A stretch of DNA of 64,000 nt from Gracilariopsis chorda (taxonomy: Eukaryota > Rhodophyta > Florideophyceae > Gracilariales > Gracilariaceae), in contig NBIV01000172.1 of NCBI GenBank assembly GCA_003194525.1, forward strand, positions 62,001 to 126,000. Reading direction: 5' to 3'. How positions within the stretch are numbered: position 1 is the stretch's first letter; the number at the start of each line of letters is the position of its first letter. Positions 18,785 to 28,399 of this stretch are shown piece after piece. The position numbers were made by a program, and so were the translations under genes. The notes beneath the pieces were generated by a model. It saw nothing but the letters and a program-made list of their open reading frames with translations. It was not told the origin of the DNA and did not search any database.

Positions 18785-21700
18785 GTAATTTAGTTAATTC
18801 TATTTATTATTTTGACACCCATTTCTGGGATGGTTAGTACTTAGTGCGCCGCGGGTTGCCGTCGCACCAGTAAACCTTCCCCAACAAGGAAACCCAACCT
18901 GGGGAATTGGCTCTAGACCTCACCGCCTTCGCGTGTTCTCTACTCCTCTTTGGAGGGAAGCACCGTCGCATAAGGGAAGTCTAACCACCTTGCCTATCTA
19001 AAGGACCCGATTATTGGGACTGTTATTCCATCTGTCTTGGTATTTGCTTTGTATAAGGTTTATATACCGGCCCTGCCGTTAGTCTTCGTCACGACACTCG
19101 TGACTCAGCTCCCCCTTCCTTTTTCCCTTTACAGGGTGGCTTTCCCGCTACCCACGGCTCTTGTTCGCGCGTGCCACTAACGTGGAAACCTCACCTCTCT
19201 GGAGGACGACCACCCCCATACACCGCTCCTGCGGGTACCCGATTCTTGCCTCAACCTCCCTGCGCAAGTCGCGACGGGTGGCCTTGGCCTTACAACCCGA
19301 CATAGTTGTGCCACTCCTGGGAGGGCTCTACCCAACTGGGCCCACCTCTAACGAGGAAAGATCCCGAACGTCTTTCGGTGCACTCCTGCTTCCGGGCATT
19401 GCACTACAAAGTGGTCTCCCGACCTAGAATCGTTTTTGGTGTTTGGTTCCCTCTTTCGAAGTTTTGTTTCTTTTGTTTTTTTCCGGAAATTCCGTGGTTT
19501 TCCTTTCGTAACGGTTGGCCCTCATGTCGAGGAGCCCTCCTCTGCGGAGACTGTGACTATCCGCAGTCGCTTCTAGAATGGTGAAGATAACCCCAAAGCT
19601 CGTTTGGTTTCCCGGATCCTGACTAGGGCTAAATCCAGCCATGCTGGGGGTGCCTCGTCTAAGACTCGAAACCCACCCCGGGAACCCCGGAACTCCACGT
19701 CGACCCCGTCATCGAATGCCGTGGATGGTGCTCATCCGGCTCCGGCCGTGGCCGCCGCCGCACCTAAACCCCATCTGACGGGCGATAACACCCCCCAGGG
19801 GAATTCCCTGGAATCTCTGGTTCACGCTTTGTGGACCGCCCACGACAACCTTGCCGGGGAATTACAAACCCTCCGTGAGGTGGTGATGGACAATCCTACA
19901 AAGGTGGTCGCAGAGGATCTCCGTATCTTACGGTCCGATGTCAACTCTATGTTAAAGAGTATGGGGCAACCCGCCACCTTCATAGAAGGAGTTGACTCTC
20001 GATTTGATCGAGTTCGTGCCCGTCTGGAAACGATACAGCAGTTTATTCTCATGGATAAACCGTCCCCAGATGATCCGGCAGCAGCTGCGTCACACCACGA
20101 CCAACATGCTGGAAGAAAGAAGCGCCGCTATAAGCGGAAAAACAAACGAGATCACTCGGATTCTGATTCTACGACATCATCGGACTCATCCCGAAACGGG
20201 TCAGATGGTTCTAGTTCCTCGGACTCCGATTCGGAGGACGAAAAACGAGACCGTTCTTCCCGCTCTAAGCGGTCATCCGCCACCCAAGGTGGGATTTGGA
20301 CCCGCAGCAAAGGGAGAAGACACCCTGGCCTCAGGGAATTAAAACCGACGAACCCGTTGTATCGGAAACTGTTGTCCTACCGGTACTACCGGCTCGAAGA
20401 TTCCTCTTTAGAACGTACACCCCGTGGCATGGAGAAGGTGAAAGAGTGCATAAAACGTATGCAACTCTCACTGCGTAACCAGTATTTTACTGGAGAAGAC
20501 CCAATTATGGTGTTGGACTTTCCTTCCCTCTTTGTAGCGGAAGCCGATATCCTCGGAATGAACGAGGGACAAGCCTTTTTGGCATTACCCTATTTCTTAC
20601 GGCGAGTGGCAGAGGACCAGTACACCTCTGTCAGAGGATCATCTCGTGCCTCCGAGGGGGGAGTATCCTGCTGGTCGGAGGCAGTGCAATATTTATTGCG
20701 CTCCTATGCCACCAATACCACCATTCAGGGGGCAATCCTCGCTTTGCGAGATACTCGTCAGCGCTCAGGCGGGAGTGAAACCGATTACTCGGTGCGCCTT
20801 AACAAGGCCTTCCACCGTTGTGGGAATGTATACCCCGCAGGGGAACGTTGTACCATGTTCATCGATGGCCCTGATTCCGCAATCCGGAGTATTGTCACTC
20901 TTTACCACGAGGACAAGCGGAGGGTCACCTACCTCGATCTTGTTCAACACGCTCGATCGGAAGGGGAAGCACTTCGTGCAAGAACCCCGAATCCTCGGTC
21001 TAGGCCCGCCAAGGCGTTGGTGCTGGAGAGTGACTTCTCATCGCCCTCGCGTTTTGCGGATAGAACCCTCCAACAGGGATACGACACCGTGCATTTTGCA
21101 CAGGAAGATGGTGTGTCTATACCAACCACGGACTTACCTTCAATGACGGAGGACACGTTCGAAACGGCGCAAGACAACCCCGTATTGTACGTGGGGAACG
21201 ATCGCGTTCAGCCGCCACGAGTCCCGTTTATGAACGTCCAATCCCGTTATCAAAGGCCTAGATTGAATGACACCCGCCCGGCGGTACGCTTCTCCCATGC
21301 TCGGGATAATAACCAGCGTGTCGCCGTGTTGGCTCTAATTTGCCACCTTTGCTACACCCATGGCCATACATCCCCTCAGTGTCTCTGCTCACTGAAGGAT
21401 ATGGCAAAGGTGGTGGCGAATTAGGAGGATCTCAATCCAGAGGAGAAACGTTCCGTTCCAACGGCTTCCTACCTCCGTGCTAAAACGGACTTCTCGCATG
21501 CCTTGCCACATATCCCGCGAGCGCGGCTAGCTTTAATTAACCCGAATTGGAAAGTCGCGCAAAAGTACGACGGAACCACCGCTCATGCGGGTAAAACACC
21601 AGCCCCTGGAACGAAGCTCTCCTGGTCGAGGATCCTCGACTACCGCCTACGGCGGGAACCTCCCAGGAAAACTAACTGAGGCAGTCACCCCTTTGGGAGA

Positions 21701-22600
21701 GGTGTCCTCAGAGATGAGGCTGTTGACGCCCGATGCGTCGCCGCCTCGCTCCACAGTGAAAATCATTTCAAGGAAGGACACCGCAGACGCGGACTCTGTA
21801 CACCTTTCTGTGCTGCGTCGCGCGTGGATACGGAGTAAAACCCCGGATGCCGCGTAGAGTCTTGGTCATGGCCAAGCGCAACTAAAAGGTGTACGCCGAC
21901 CTTGGCCTTGACACCCATTTTGTGGTGAGATTTCTAACAGTCCTGGACACAGGTGCAGGCCCCAACGTCATCGTGGAATCATTGCTACCCCCGCAGGTGC
22001 GGTCTCGTATCCGTTCCGAAACGGTTCCCGACGTCGCAGATGCGAACAACAATCCGTTAAAGAAGGTAGGTACCGTCGACTTAGTCGTGCGGTTGGGCAC
22101 CTCCGTGGTGAAGCTCGACTTTATTGTTTGTCAGTCATTAGCCGCTCCAGTCATACTGGGATGTGATTACTGCGACAGATTTGTCGAAGCTATCAGGCCC
22201 CGCCTTATGCGTGTGGAACTCGACGATGGATCGTCAGTCCGGATCGTCCGTTGCCAGCTGAAGCGTGCTTCGCAGAAGCAAGTCCCACTACCTGCTGCGC
22301 AGGAACCACCGCTTACGTCTCGCGAGTCCATCAAACATCGAGTCGCAGCCTCGGTTTCTATACCGCCTGAGTCTCAAGTCTGGGTGCAAGTCAATTGCCG
22401 TCAACACGGTATTCGGGTTATTCAACCTCTGTCCTCGTTATACGAGGAATACCAGCTCGCGCTGGCGAACGGAACTGTTCACGTTACCCTGGATGCTCCT
22501 TTCCGGATACTCGTTGCCAATCTTGGCCAACGCCCCCAGTATCTGCTACAATACGAAACACGGGAAGCTGGCTACAATTGCTTTCGAAGCATGGGCAGAT
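18785..22600 (+). mobile_element. Ty3/Gypsy retroelement fragment (leader, gag, protease)
   Basis: About 0.8 kb of non-coding leader or LTR-like sequence precedes a long gag-type frame and a protease-type frame in the usual order. Reverse transcriptase, RNase H and integrase are absent. The sequence passes at about 22,590 directly into an unrelated Harbinger transposase. The left edge abuts a truncated Tc1/mariner transposase. It is therefore a truncated fossil caught between two DNA transposons. No second LTR is visible, so it cannot be dated by LTR comparison. Confidence 0.75.
19604..21424 (+). CDS. gag-like protein of the Ty3/Gypsy fragment (606 codons)
   Basis: The frame starts with a Ser/Pro/Ala-rich disordered region. 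A coiled-coil-like segment (about residues 65-130) and a Lys/Arg- and Ser/Asp-rich low-complexity block (about 165-230) follow. A helical capsid-like region (about 245-470) comes next. Near the end it has CHLCYTHGHTSPQC, a clean C-x2-C-x4-H-x4-C zinc knuckle, the hallmark of a nucleocapsid. This layout is that of a Ty3/Gypsy Gag, which packages element RNA in the cytoplasm. It is fossil sequence within a truncated element. The gag of the chromovirus at 40-41 kb has a comparable region (YLLETYASDDYIIDAYEDV against YLLRSYATNTTIQGAILAL), so the two may be distant relatives. Confidence 0.75.
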   Translation: MVSRILTRAKSSHAGGASSKTRNPPREPRNSTSTPSSNAVDGAHPAPAVAAAAPKPHLTGDNTPQGNSLESLVHALWTAHDNLAGELQTLREVVMDNPTKVVAEDLRILRSDVNSMLKSMGQPATFIEGVDSRFDRVRARLETIQQFILMDKPSPDDPAAAASHHDQHAGRKKRRYKRKNKRDHSDSDSTTSSDSSRNGSDGSSSSDSDSEDEKRDRSSRSKRSSATQGGIWTRSKGRRHPGLRELKPTNPLYRKLLSYRYYRLEDSSLERTPRGMEKVKECIKRMQLSLRNQYFTGEDPIMVLDFPSLFVAEADILGMNEGQAFLALPYFLRRVAEDQYTSVRGSSRASEGGVSCWSEAVQYLLRSYATNTTIQGAILALRDTRQRSGGSETDYSVRLNKAFHRCGNVYPAGERCTMFIDGPDSAIRSIVTLYHEDKRRVTYLDLVQHARSEGEALRARTPNPRSRPAKALVLESDFSSPSRFADRTLQQGYDTVHFAQEDGVSIPTTDLPSMTEDTFETAQDNPVLYVGNDRVQPPRVPFMNVQSRYQRPRLNDTRPAVRFSHARDNNQRVAVLALICHLCYTHGHTSPQCLCSLKDMAKVVAN

Positions 22601-22602
22601 AG
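21889..22602 (+). CDS. retropepsin-like protease region of the Ty3/Gypsy fragment
   Basis: FLTVLDTGAGPNVIV near residue 15 is the D-T-G-A active-site loop of retroviral-type aspartic proteases. APVILGCDYCDRFV near residue 85 is the matching I-L-G-x-D-x-x-D flap or end motif. The rest, to about residue 225, looks like the linker that precedes reverse transcriptase in this family. The frame runs out where the Harbinger sequence begins. The protease of the chromovirus carries the very similar loop VLDTGAGPNLVH, which supports a common lineage. Confidence 0.75.
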   Translation: MYADLGLDTHFVVRFLTVLDTGAGPNVIVESLLPPQVRSRIRSETVPDVADANNNPLKKVGTVDLVVRLGTSVVKLDFIVCQSLAAPVILGCDYCDRFVEAIRPRLMRVELDDGSSVRIVRCQLKRASQKQVPLPAAQEPPLTSRESIKHRVAASVSIPPESQVWVQVNCRQHGIRVIQPLSSLYEEYQLALANGTVHVTLDAPFRILVANLGQRPQYLLQYETREAGYNCFRSMGR

Positions 22603-23071
22603 AGATCTTTTTCTGTGGCATTGTTTCCTTTGTCGTTCTGGCACAATCGATGACAAAACACTTTCCGAAGTATCCCCTTTATTCAATTCTATCTTGAATG
22701 GTACTTATGATATAAATCTCTCTAATGACTACATAGTTAATCTTGATGCACAGAAGAGGCGTCTAGGTTATTTTCTAGTGGGTGTAGTATATCCCAGCTG
22801 GACTGTATTTGCGCATCCGACTCATTCTCCAGCGAGCGTGGACGAAGTTCAGTACACAAAATTACAGGAAGAATTATGGAAGAACATCGAAAGGGCTTTT
22901 GGTGTTCTGCAGGCTAGGTTTCAGGTACTGCGAAGAGAACTTTTCTTATGGTATAAGAAGAACCTGTTCATGGTAAGTAAGGTATGTGGTGTTATACTAC
23001 ACAAAATGTTGGTTTGCATTAATCAACAGGACTTTTTATTTATGATTCGCAAGCTGGGGGACAAGGATTAA
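22590..23071 (+). pseudogene. PIF/Harbinger (Plant_tran-type) transposase, C-terminal part
   Basis: From about 22,590 the frame reads DLFLWHCF, then S-P-L-F-N-S-I-L-N-G-T. The block RRLGYFLVGVVYPSWTVF corresponds to the family's G-Y-Y-L-x-D-G-I-Y-P-x-W. NIERAFGVLQARFQVLRRE is the family's almost invariant V-E-R-A-F-G-V-L-Q-A-R-F helix with the catalytic Glu. GVILHKMLVCINQ matches the I-L-H-N-M-I-V-E end. At the aspartate expected in the G-Y-Y-L-x-D-G motif there is a Val, so catalysis is probably lost. The N-terminal half, including the first Asp, is absent because the retroelement fragment takes its place. It is a different subgroup from the relic at 6.0-6.7 kb. Confidence 0.85.
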
Positions 23072-23870
23072 ACCTCATTACGGAACTACACGATGAAGAA
23101 CTATCCGTCTACAGGAAAGAAGGACAGAAGAACTTCAACAAGAACAGGAAGCCAAAAAGGCACTCATAGTGGACAGTAGATTGGATTTAGCGGTATACAA
23201 AAGGACCTAATTAGATGCGTGGAAGAACGAAGAGGCAGATAAGATAACTGGGCGTAGGTTTATATTCATGTTACATTTGTAGTTGGTAGAAGTAAAGTGC
23301 ACCTCTCAGATTAGATCAGCTGAGAGAGGTCCCACTGCTTTCGCTTTGTGTTCATGCGCGTGGCGGCACGAACCGATATCAAGACGTGGCTTGATGTTCA
23401 CTGGAGCACGTTATAGACGCCCCTCGGCCATTACGTAGACACTCGGGCACAACCCGCACCAGAAGCGAGGATGGCAAATGAAGGAGTTTCTTTAGCTAAA
23501 TCAAATCCAAATTATTCCTTTTTATTGAGACTCTACTGTATTTTGTGCCCCTCACCGTCACCATAATCGTTACTGTTGCGCCGCACTGTGCGTTTGTGAC
23601 TTCCATTCGCGAAAATATATACCTTCCGTCACCTGCCGCTCATTACATCCCCCATAATCTCCTTCAAATCCCAAGATCTATGGTCCAAGAGTTTGAGCAG
23701 GTCAACATCCTCTAGTTCCTGTCTTTCGAACTCCGAAAGCTCCGTTTTTTGCTTCAAGATCTTATTACCCTCGACTAGACGTGCTCAAAATCCTCGTAGA
23801 GTGTCTGTCACCCTTCATTCTTCTTTACCGTTCTTTTCTTCTAGTTTTCGATTCTTTATTTTTTTCGGGC
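23072..23870. other. no gene recognised
   Basis: This is probably 3' sequence of the Harbinger element. It contains a purine-rich stretch right after the transposase and then mixed composition. No terminal inverted repeat could be matched by eye. Confidence 0.25.
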
Positions 23871-24218
23871 TTATTTATTCATCGCTGGAAAGCAAACTTT
23901 CCTTGACTTCCCTTTTTGTCGCCAGAAATAAAATCTTATCAATGCGAGGTTGAGCCTGTGTACGCTCATCAGCGCGTTCTTTACCAACCGCTTCCATTGT
24001 AATTGTTGTAATCTCTTTCGTTGAGTTTGACTTCGTCGTTTTCTTGCCGCCTTCATACGAAAATGTATCTTACTCAAAGAGATAATCTGCAGTAGAAGCC
24101 CATTTGTACGGCACCACATACACAAAGATTCCATATCTTGCGTTTTTTCTGCTCTGTTTCGATATTGCTCTTGCACAATGTCGTCCAATAAATCGTCTTT
24201 CGCCCCTGATATCTTCAT
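23871..24218 (-). CDS. basic helical ORF, 115 aa (possible Harbinger accessory remnant)
   Basis: This ATG-started frame of 115 residues includes the basic, helical stretch MKAARKRRSQTQRKRLQQLQ followed by an aromatic tail. PIF/Harbinger elements usually carry a second, Myb/SANT- or NAM-like gene whose C-terminus is a similar Lys/Arg/Gln-rich helix. The position, opposite in strand and about 0.8 kb from the transposase remnant, fits that arrangement. There is no recognisable SANT repeat, so this is a weak assignment, and it could equally be a chance frame. Confidence 0.3.
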   Translation of the reverse strand: MKISGAKDDLLDDIVQEQYRNRAEKTQDMESLCMWCRTNGLLLQIISLSKIHFRMKAARKRRSQTQRKRLQQLQWKRLVKNALMSVHRLNLALIRFYFWRQKGKSRKVCFPAMNK

Positions 24219-26799
24219 GAACTCAACCGACTCCTTGCAGCCAGAAAGTGCTGCTTCTTTCTGACTACCGTATGCCCTGTGCGTTTTAGAGACGGAGAGG
24301 TGCGATCCATTTTATACTTCCTTCTCCATATTTATTCTATTCCAGCCCACATTGTCTTGTCGCGTTGATTACAACCCTTTGCTGATTGTTCAATCCAAGC
24401 AGTTGCAAGAAAAAATGTCTCATCCTGTGTAAAGCTTTCCCTCTACAACTGCGTTTGTCTTGTTTGTGTTTGCATTCGTTGATATCTTTGCTACCCTCTT
24501 TGTTGTTTGATTCGCGATCTACATTACTGAATGAAGTATGATCGTACTATTTTGATTTGCTGACTGAAAATTGTTGTGAGTTGTCCTTCTCGACAAAGGG
24601 ATATCTTGAAGTGGCTATGTCGTCGGTTGTGTGCTCTGCTTGGTGTTTATCGCAGTTGGACGCCTCGTACGTTGAAAATGTGGTTGGACCCATAATTGTG
24701 CCGGTTGCGCTGACAGAAGGTTACAAAACGGTGAAGAGGTTGATATGGTCATGTTAGACGCAAGATTTCAGGTTGTGATCAGATAGAAGTTGTAGCAGAA
24801 GATGCTTTTTCGTTGCAGCGAAGATTCGTTTCCGGTGCATTTTACGCGCTAGAAATCTGTTTGATGTAACCAGTGTTGTGATAGGTCAAAAGTCCTGAAT
24901 ACCCATCGAAATTTTAAAACACGCTCTGTACTTTCATATCTATATTTTCGTCGTATTGAAATAAAAAAGGAATCACAAGGCGGATATGGCAACGATAACT
25001 GCCAATGAGAACGCTGGTAAGGATGTCAAAATCGCCTAGGGCGCAATACTTTAAGATTGTTTGGGGATATAGCTATCCGCTACACTTGCTCTAATGAACA
25101 ATGTGTGTGTGTGTGGTTACGAGCACGTGCCTCTAATTCCAAGGCCACGGTATTTGCTTCGTACAAATAGAATGCTAATCAACTATTCGACGGCTAAATT
25201 CCCGTAATACACCCAATTTCATCTCAAATTGGCTTCCTCATCCGCCATACTTTAGTGTTTTTAGCATTTTCGGAAGTTCGGCACACCTCTGCTGGTGGAA
25301 CTGCATGTGCCCTGAGCGGGACTCGCTAGTACCCTGCAGTAGTCTCTCATGACCCCGGTATCCAGCGCAAAGCGATTTAGCATCGTGATTCCAGATAGGC
25401 TACGACAACCTTGACGCCCCAAAGTAGTATCAGAGTTCACCTTCAGACAATTGGAGATGTGTGTCAGTCCGTGTTTCTTCGTTTTCAAAATATGTAGGTT
25501 TCCAAAAAGCTATAGGGTCACTCTATAAATTTTTGAGTCTCTGCCTTGACGTTGTTACACGGCCAGCCACTGTCACGTTTTTCAAAGGTTGTAGTACATC
25601 CTCTGAAAGAAGTCAGTCGTTGTAAAGCGTGCCTCACTTTGAGCTACTGCCCTGAAGAATATTCAGATGACATCGTTTTCCTACAATGTTTCTGGTCAGT
25701 AAAGTCAACCTACCAATGTACAAAATTGAATCCATCGAGGATGGTTTGTGGTTGGCAAATAGGCATAGAAATTTCACCTGATACTGACACAACGTCCAAC
25801 AGGAAGGCCCGTACAATTTAACTCAAGCTAATTTTAAAATATTTAGGTGGCTTGAGTGCGCCGCATGTGTAGATTATAGCGTGAGCTTTTGCTCGTGCAA
25901 AACCTTGTATGCATCTCAAGCCGCCAGTTCCCCCTGCATTCTCTTCTTACCAGTTACTCTCTCTCACAGGCTGCTTGTTCTTCTTTTTCCGTCCCCGCCA
26001 CGAAAACCCATAATTCACCGTCTCCTCTGTGGGCACTATGTCATCAGGCGCAAATGTATCTCCATCGGAAACATCTTCTCAAAGCTTCAAAAGACGTAGA
26101 GAACGAAAGAACATTTAGTAGATCACGGAATGTTTCGTGCAGGAATTCGTGTCAAACTCTTCCGGTTCCGCTGTTCAGATACAGATATCCTGAAAAGCCT
26201 GTGGTTATCTTTCTTACGCGTGCACACTGAATGAAATGCAGCTAGAAAAGTATTTGTTACATTCCAGTAACAGAGCTAAATCAATCAACGAGCGTCTTTA
26301 TTCAGAGTAAGATGATTATGCATATCATTACTTGTTAGGAAGCTCTGCTACGGTGTACGAGATTCCAGAAACCCCCAACAAACCAATACAAAAACGGAGC
26401 AACAGCACCGTTGATAATCGTCAAAAGCAGGTACGGAAACTGGAAGAAAGTGAGATAGGTGAAGTTAGCACAGACAGTTTGGACTCGTATAAGAAGTTTT
26501 CAAGAATATGAGAGCTTTTCACCACCTTTATTTTTAACCATATGCTACCTTTCTCTATCATCAGCAGGGAAGAAGATAAGAACAAACTCTTCCTTCTTCT
26601 GAAGCTCTTGAATTCTCTTTATGGGGATAGTATTCCAAGCGCTAGTGGGATGGCCTCCAAAATCTAGATGCATACTATCAGATGTTTGTAAACCGCAAAA
26701 AGTGTTCAATTTCTGCGGTCTTTCAAAACAATTTTGGCACATTAGTTTTCGGTGGGTGAAAGGTGAACAGCAAGCAAGTGTCGTCAATGTTCGGCTGCC
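24219..26799. other. no recognisable gene
   Basis: Frames of 60-113 codons occur on both strands (for example 25546-25821 + and 25889-26230 +) and none has a known motif. A short (GT)n run lies near 25,101. The last part (26,300-26,800) is probably the decayed N-terminal region of the hAT element that follows, but no BED zinc finger is readable. Confidence 0.3.
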
Positions 26800-28337
26800 G
26801 ATCACCAGAGTCAATCGTGTCAGAAAAACTTTCATCCTGCAGTTCATATATACGGGTTCGGAACGTTGCGATGGTTCATTTTATGCACATATTTTGCGGA
26901 CACCATGAAGGAATTCGGAGACATGAAACATATATGCGATTTGACGAGCGATAACACCAGCTCATGCAAAGTTGCAAAAGTAATGCTTGCAGCCCATTTC
27001 CACTGGATGCTCAGTTTCCATGATCAAACCCATTTGGAAAACTTGCTAGTGCAGGTTATCAGATTTGTGCAGTGAATTAAAGAAGTTTTAGATGTGCTAG
27101 CTGTTCACGGATCTGCAAAACCGTCCAAAGTTTTATTTAAGGTTTCAAGAACTGAAAAAAAGTAAACGCAGCGTTGCGGAACAGTGGATACCAATCAACA
27201 ACGCAAAGGAATTCGATGCATATTCGCGAGTGCTTCCACAACGTACTGCAATAATGCCAGTCAGATGGCAACAGCGAGGTTCGTCAGCTCAGAAGGTACG
27301 CTACAATCTTTTCATGCGGCCATAATATCTATCGCAGACTCTTTGGTTAGAAGGACTTTGCAACAAATCTGATTGGAGCTGGCAGTAAATGAGAGAAGAA
27401 TGTTTTTCGAGAGTTCTGTTGGGGACGAAACGCTTTCTGATAGGTGTCTAGATATATATCACGCGCTGGGACTTGTGCTTCAGTACTTGAGATTCGTCGG
27501 CAAAGAAGAAATTTTAATTTCAGAGGTGTTGCCATTCATCATTCAACTTCGGTGACAGCTGAATGAACTACCAACCAAACCTTTCTTTACAACGGAGAGA
27601 AAGGGAAAATTGTTGCAGGTCTTTGAACACCGCTTGTCTGGCACAAGGTGACGGACGTCTCTGATAATGCCACTGCATTAAGTTGCATACATCATTGACA
27701 TTCGTATCGCTCGCGAGGACATGTCGGATTATAATGTGCATATCCTAAACCATATGCGCACGTTTGTAATGTTGGATGCTTTTCTACTATCTCAGAAGCT
27801 GCCCAGCGCTGGTGCACTGGATGGTGCTATGCAGAACTTGTTCGCAGAGTTTAAGTTTAGGAGAATGGAATGGAACACGGAACTAGACGATGATAGTCGA
27901 CGTCGCATTCTGCTCGCATATGGAAACATGCCTTTCATGTAGTGAATACAGAAGAAAAAGTGTTTATTGCGCACCTTTGCATTGCGTACTGTTTGCGTAA
28001 GTCCGTCTTCTTCCTCCGTCGAACGTCTATAAAAAACCATCTTTCCCCAGAAATTGTGATAAACATGGTCTTTTGCGCATTTAATAATGCCATCCTCAAC
28101 TCAACATGTTCTCGGTGTAGGGGTTCAAAAGAGCGTTCCAACACAGATCAAGAGCGCATCGAAGCCCCTGCGGCTGCAGAGGACAACGAAGAAATGGAAG
28201 GAGTTCTCAGATACACTGGTGTAGAACTATGGCACAGTAAGGAACTAGAAGGAGAATTGGATTGGAAGGAATTCAAAGATGAATCTTTGCTACTCCCTGC
28301 TATCATGAAGATGAAAGCCATTTTGGAACAATAGAAT
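26800..28337 (+). pseudogene. hAT-superfamily transposase remnant
   Basis: Successive + strand pieces in changing frames keep hAT order. ICDLTSDNTSSCKVAKVML... near 26,930 resembles the V-T-D-N-A-x-N-x-x-x-A block of DUF659/hAT transposases and is followed by a degraded x-x-H-L-x-N-L-L. ARFVSSEGTLQSFHAAI near 27,280 resembles the T-R-W/F-x-S-x-x-x-x-L block. DIYHALGLVLQYLRFVGKEE near 27,450 and the segment around 27,720-27,940 resemble the helical region before the dimerisation domain. An acidic tail ends at 28,334. There are several stops and frame changes. It abuts the truncated end of the TRRAP/Tra1 pseudogene at about 28.4 kb, so it may have arrived with, or caused, the loss of that gene's second half. 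Confidence 0.6.
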
Positions 28338-28399
28338 CAGCAGTTTATTCTTATGTAGTTCTTCAGTACAGACTCTCAAGTCTAGAGCTTTATTGCCCC

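Noticed and set aside
25095-25145. Shared 13-mer CTCTAATTCCAAG and GT-run with 54,455-54,490, considered as element ends or a tRNA-like sequence
   Set aside because: Similarity is limited to about 50 bases with many differences. No tRNA cloverleaf can be drawn and no further alignment extends on either side.
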